Shown here: positions 4,403-6,152 of the stretch, piece after piece
How the letters are laid out: each line of letters opens with the position of its first letter
Numbering within the stretch: position 1 is the first letter of the stretch
DNA from: Cytophagales bacterium
GTDB lineage: Bacteria; Bacteroidota; Bacteroidia; Cytophagales; JAAEPT01
NCBI GenBank assembly: GCA_011524675.1
Contig: WTJX01000577.1
Span: 1-6,152, forward strand
Direction of reading: 5' to 3'
Length of the DNA stretch: 6,152 bases
The notes under the pieces: generated by a model
Databases searched by the model: none
The model's input: only the letters and a program-made list of their open reading frames with translations
What the model was told of the DNA's origin: nothing
Position numbers and translations under genes: made by a program

Positions 4403-5626
4403 ATGTATTTAGAAAAAATTAAAGCACTAGAAGTGCTAGCTCAATCTGATGTTTTTAAGAAGCAAGCATCATTGATAGAGCTACTAAAGTACCTTATAGA
4501 GCAAGAAGAAAAAGGAGTGAAGTTAAAGTCTATCGTGATAGCAATAGATTTGCTTTCAGATAGTAAGGCTTCTACTTCTTCTGATCGGGATAGACTCATT
4601 CGCACACGAGTATATAATTTGAGGAAAAAAATGGAGCTTTTTTACCTTACCGAAGGTAAAGGAGAAACAACAAAATTGTCCATTCCAAAAGGTGGTTATA
4701 GCGTTAAGCTAATAAAAGTGGAAGCCCCTACACAGAAAGGGACATGGTTGTCTAAGCCTACTATTTTGTTTGCCACACTTTCATGTACACTGCTAGGAGT
4801 CATTGCTTTTATGCTTTTCCACAAGGATAAGGAAGTCAATATCAAAGGCGATAGCTCAGGCATATTTACAGAAGTAAAAAAACACTTTTTTATACAATCA
4901 CTTCTTACTTCTAGCTCATCACCCCTAGAGATCGTGATAGGTGAGCGAGAATATTACTACGAATATGATACCGCCTTGGTAAGGCATCGTTATGTGTTGG
5001 ATGGTGATTACTCTTTGCCACATACCAACTCAAAGCTCAAAGAATTGCAAGATTCTTATCCTGATAGAAAAATTGAGAAAGCAGGTTTCTCACATGTTGA
5101 TCCTCATAATGTGTTTTTGGGAATGAAGCTACATTATTCATTGCTACAGCAAGGTGTGCAAAGCCACTATGGTTTGAGCAATCATTTGTCATCAGTAGAA
5201 AAAAACATGCTCTTCATAGGTAACCTAGGTGAGGGAGATTTAAATAAACTGCTGCCTACTTACTTTTTTTGTAATAAATTCTCAAAAATTACTGCGGGAA
5301 TGAAAGCAGGAAATAGAGAGATATCTATCAATGATAAAGGAAAGAAAAAAAAGTATGTTTGGAATGATGAGAATGTAGTGACATATTATTTTATCCGAAA
5401 AAGTGTCTTTGAAGGTCATCATTATTTGTTTTTGTTTTCGGGAGGAGACATGTCAAGAGACTACATGGCAAAGAAAATGTTTACCGAAGCATTCTCAGAT
5501 GAAATAGAGTCCCATTTTGACACTAAAGTACCAGATAACTATGAGATCGTTATCGCAGTGCATGGTTTTAAGGGAGTAGGCGTAAGACATGAAGTGATTT
5601 TTGCCCAAAAATTAGAAGCAATATAA
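4403..5626 (+). CDS. Membrane-anchored winged-helix transcriptional regulator (ToxR/CadC-like layout), complete paralogue
   Basis: The 407-residue protein aligns with the partial regulator at the left edge over its whole length. Residues about 22-105 are the winged helix: the first helix is ASLIELLKYLIEQ, then AIDLLS (47-52), the recognition-helix region DRLIRTRVYNLRKKMELFY (63-81) and the wing KLSIPKGGYSVKL (91-103). One transmembrane helix follows at about 119-139. The C-terminal domain (about 150-407) opens with PLEIVIGEREYYYEYD (174-189) and contains NMLFIGNLGEGDL (268-280), YFIRKSVFEGHHYLFLFSGG (329-348) and a closing strand YEIVIAVHGF (380-389). The N terminus must be cytoplasmic for DNA binding, putting the C-terminal domain outside. 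The ATG at 4403 is the only start that keeps the first helices, and there is no Shine-Dalgarno. Possible targets are itself or divergent waaA, but that is inference. I do not recognise the sensor domain by name. Confidence 0.88.
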   Translation: MYLEKIKALEVLAQSDVFKKQASLIELLKYLIEQEEKGVKLKSIVIAIDLLSDSKASTSSDRDRLIRTRVYNLRKKMELFYLTEGKGETTKLSIPKGGYSVKLIKVEAPTQKGTWLSKPTILFATLSCTLLGVIAFMLFHKDKEVNIKGDSSGIFTEVKKHFFIQSLLTSSSSPLEIVIGEREYYYEYDTALVRHRYVLDGDYSLPHTNSKLKELQDSYPDRKIEKAGFSHVDPHNVFLGMKLHYSLLQQGVQSHYGLSNHLSSVEKNMLFIGNLGEGDLNKLLPTYFFCNKFSKITAGMKAGNREISINDKGKKKKYVWNDENVVTYYFIRKSVFEGHHYLFLFSGGDMSRDYMAKKMFTEAFSDEIESHFDTKVPDNYEIVIAVHGFKGVGVRHEVIFAQKLEAI

Positions 5627-5643
5627 GCAAGACGAAATCTCCA

Positions 5644-5685
5644 AACAGACAAGAGACAAACGTTTATTTTTGTTGCTTGTCTGTT
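5644..5685. terminator. Hairpin between convergent genes, likely bidirectional terminator
   Basis: AACAGACAAG (5644-5653) is perfectly complementary to CTTGTCTGTT (5676-5685). After one A/G mismatch the stem continues for six more pairs (5655-5660 with 5669-5674, one of them G-U), closing an 8-base loop at 5661-5668. It starts 18 bases after the regulator stop and ends 21 bases before the stop of the opposing beta-helix gene. The stem is made of 7-bp units: CAGACAA-GAGACAA on one side, TTGTCTG-TTGTCTT on the other. The trailing T run is short on both strands, so it could instead protect 3' ends or block opposing transcription. Confidence 0.6.
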
Positions 5686-5705
5686 GTCTTTCAGCTCGCT
5701 AATCG

Positions 5706-6152
5706 CTACTTTAAAAGCAATTTTTTGTGTTTTTCTTCTAATCCAGCGGCTTTTTGTATGGCTGTCCAGCGCGGAGTATAGTTGTCTTCTATCAATTTTA
5801 TTTCTCCGCATTGATGAACTTTTATAGCAGAAGTACAGCTAGGGTACAGGTTGTTTGAGATAGTAAAGCCCGAAGACCCTTCATCGCAGTAGATCGCACT
5901 GTTTGGTGAGTGACTTTCATAGATAGGACTAATCTTAATGTTGTTGATATAGTTGTTTTTGATGAAACTATTAGGCTGTGGCGACAACGTATAGATAGCA
6001 CCGCCATCTGCCAAATAGTTGACCGCATTTTTTATCAAGTTGTTTTCGATGCTGTTGTTCTTCATAATGCTTTTTTCATGTAGCCAACCCCAGCCCATAC
6101 TTATCGCAGTATAAGGGACATCTTCTATGTGGTTATGACTAATTTTTAAGCC
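5706..6152 (-). CDS. Right-handed parallel beta-helix protein, C-terminal part (5' end outside window)
   Basis: The frame is open from the right edge to the TAG at 5706-5708, giving 148 visible residues. Upstream of an internal ATG (6096-6098) the frame still encodes family-like sequence, NHIEDVPYTAISMGWGW, so that ATG is not the start. Beta-helix rungs are visible as repeated N-N-x-I turns: ISHNHIEDV, NNSIENNLIKN, DGGAIYTLS (49-57), FIKNNYINNI (63-72), and AIYCDEGSSGFTISNNLY (86-103). The tail IQKAAGLEEKHKKLL (132-146) resembles the final helix of large beta-helix proteins found in polysaccharide-degrading Bacteroidota. Such folds serve as polysaccharide lyases, glycoside hydrolases or epimerases, usually exported. 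The catalytic part and any signal peptide lie outside the window, so substrate and family cannot be named. It is convergent with the regulator. Confidence 0.85.
   Translation of the reverse strand, partial: GLKISHNHIEDVPYTAISMGWGWLHEKSIMKNNSIENNLIKNAVNYLADGGAIYTLSPQPNSFIKNNYINNIKISPIYESHSPNSAIYCDEGSSGFTISNNLYPSCTSAIKVHQCGEIKLIEDNYTPRWTAIQKAAGLEEKHKKLLLK

Noticed and set aside
5539..5811. Minus-strand open frame of 90 codons spanning the hairpin between the convergent genes
   Set aside because: It crosses the hairpin and overlaps coding sequence of both neighbours in other frames; the composition is unlike a real protein.
5822..6028. Minus-strand open frame of 68 codons inside the beta-helix gene
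   Set aside because: It is a shifted frame of the beta-helix coding sequence, whose own frame shows clear rung repeats.
6096..6098. ATG as the start of the beta-helix protein
   Set aside because: The frame stays open upstream to the window edge and encodes a family-typical rung with NHIEDVPYTAIS, so the ATG is internal.

Overview
The window looks like chromosomal DNA from a member of the Bacteroidota, probably a marine or environmental Cytophagales/Flavobacteriia-type organism. It is AT-rich, and none of the readable starts has a clear Shine-Dalgarno sequence. It carries an RsgA and a WaaA of typical Bacteroidota form, a C-terminal piece of a right-handed beta-helix protein of a kind common in polysaccharide-degrading Bacteroidota, and an intergenic element with the GATAGAAGCGGCATCC / GATATAGCGGATAGC signature that I recognise from many Bacteroidota genomes. 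The genus cannot be fixed from this sequence.

Layout, left to right. (1) Bases 3-1154 (+) hold a membrane-anchored winged-helix regulator, cut by the left edge. (2) Bases 1155-1420 are a convergent spacer of 7-bp-period tandem repeats plus a hairpin. (3) rsgA (1420-2355, -) is a ribosome-assembly GTPase. (4) Bases 2356-3018 are a 663-bp gene-free region. It is built almost entirely of 7-bp (once 8-bp) period arrays and holds an RNA-like element flanked by about 42-bp direct repeats. (5) waaA/kdtA (3019-4260, -) encodes the Kdo transferase of lipid A biosynthesis. (6) Bases 4261-4402 are a divergent promoter region. (7) Bases 4403-5626 (+) hold a complete second regulator, paralogous to the first. 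(8) Bases 5627-5705 are a short convergent spacer with a strong hairpin. (9) Bases 5706-6152 (-) hold the C-terminal part of a beta-helix protein that continues beyond the right edge.

The two regulators share one design: an N-terminal winged helix-turn-helix, one transmembrane helix, and a C-terminal domain of about 230-260 residues presumably outside the cytoplasm. This is the layout of ToxR/CadC-type one-component membrane regulators, but with an output-side domain I cannot assign. rsgA and waaA are housekeeping genes. Nothing in the sequence ties them functionally to the regulators, except that waaA and the second regulator diverge from one 142-bp intergenic region.

The most unusual signal is at the gene boundaries. 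Every gene 3' end in the window carries short tandem units in strict 7-bp register, but the motif differs from place to place (CTATNNN, AAYCWYT, AGTNNNN, NAGACAA). Two arrays overlap the stop codons of rsgA and waaA, and others form inverted pairs that could act as terminators.
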